From the NCBI GenBank assembly GCA_900551585.1, contig URWU01000115.1:1-5601 (forward strand): a DNA stretch of 5,601 bases, given 5' to 3'. Within the stretch, counting starts at the first letter, position 1; the number at the start of each line of letters is the position of its first letter. The position numbers and the translations under genes were made by a program. Of this stretch, positions 5,357 through 5,601 are shown piece after piece. Source of the stretch: an uncultured Alphaproteobacteria bacterium. GTDB lineage: Bacteria; Pseudomonadota; Alphaproteobacteria; RF32; CAG-239. The notes beneath the pieces are model-generated. The model did no database searches and was not told where the DNA came from. It was given only the letters and a program-made list of their open reading frames with translations.

Positions 5357-5592
5357 ATGAAAAAAGTATTGTTAGGGATTATTGTTTTTGTGATTGCAGG
5401 AATAGGTATATGGAAGTTGCAGCTGACAAAGCAATCTTCGAGTGTTGATAAACAAATTATTAAAATCGGAGCTAGTTTGCCATTAACCGGAAATCTGGCA
5501 GTCTATGGCAAAGCTTTGCAAAAATCTTTAGAGCTTTCTTTGAAAGATGCAAATAAAAAAAGTTTGAAATATGATTATAAATTGGTTATTGA
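5357..5592 (+). CDS. ABC transporter solute-binding protein, branched-chain amino acid (LivJ/K) type, 3'-truncated
   Basis: Only the first 78 codons are present; the contig then runs into adapter at 5593, so no stop is visible. Residues 1-5 carry the charged MKK start, and about 4-19 are hydrophobic (LLGIIVFVIAGIGIW), giving a signal peptide or signal anchor; no lipobox cysteine is seen. From residue 34, IIKIGASLPLTGNLAVYGK is the classic opening strand and loop of the Leu/Ile/Val-binding family (PF13458-like), and LKYDYKLVI matches the start of the second beta strand, normally followed by an acidic ED-type sequence. The role would be to capture an amino acid or related small ligand in the periplasm for an ABC importer, whose permease and ATPase genes would be expected beyond the contig end. 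GC over this stretch is about 32 percent (75 of 236 bases), well below the preceding gene. The full protein should be about 350-400 residues. Confidence 0.88.
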
Positions 5593-5601
5593 CTGTCTCT
5601 T
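5593..5601 (-). other. Partial Nextera mosaic end at the 3' edge (sequencing artefact)
   Basis: CTGTCTCTT equals the first nine bases of the reverse complement of the 19-base mosaic end. Nine bases alone could be chance, but with the full adapter at the other end of the contig this is read-through into the transposase adapter. Genomic sequence ends at about 5592. Confidence 0.85.

Noticed and set aside
1..5601. CRISPR array, tRNA, rRNA, toxin-antitoxin or defence genes
   Set aside because: No regularly spaced repeats, cloverleaf structures or related protein motifs were seen on either strand.

Overview
This window looks like one complete metagenomic or single-genome contig rather than a cut from a longer assembly. 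Untrimmed Illumina Nextera adapter sequence sits at both ends: the Read 1 transposase adapter at positions 7-39, preceded by what looks like the tail of an i5 index, and the first nine bases of the reverse-complemented mosaic end at 5593-5601. Genomic DNA is therefore about 40-5592, and the genes at both edges are cut by tagmentation, not by biology.

The organism is a bacterium using the standard code, with dense genes all on the + strand, Shine-Dalgarno sites of the AAGGAG type, compact intrinsic terminators and sigma70-like promoter boxes. The coding GC I counted by eye in parts of the window lies between the low 40s and about 50 percent. The DUF2157/GDYXXLXY membrane pair and a periplasmic-type solute-binding protein without a visible lipobox point to a Gram-negative, perhaps a proteobacterium. 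No rRNA or other firm marker is present, so this is only an inference.

Layout: (1) 40-1062, 5'-truncated alkaline-phosphatase-superfamily phosphodiesterase/nucleotide pyrophosphatase. (2) 1157-1681, a 174-residue protein of unknown function, closed by a strong terminator. (3) 1828-2991, a major facilitator superfamily transporter. (4) 3063-3614, family I inorganic pyrophosphatase (ppa), with its own promoter and terminator. (5) 3723-4892 and 4892-5311, a translationally coupled two-gene operon: a polytopic DUF2157 membrane protein and a single-pass GDYXXLXY-type protein, preceded by a TTGACA promoter and closed by a perfect 11-bp hairpin. (6) 5357-5592, the N-terminal 78 codons of a branched-chain-amino-acid-type ABC solute-binding protein, clearly more AT-rich than its neighbour.

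Apart from the DUF2157/GDYXXLXY pair, the genes look like independent transcription units, with terminators after genes 2, 4 and 6. I see no CRISPR array, tRNA, rRNA, insertion sequence or defence system. The least understood items are the DUF2157/GDYXXLXY pair, the orphan protein at 1157-1681, and the hairpin that leaves no room for a promoter just upstream of the solute-binding protein gene.
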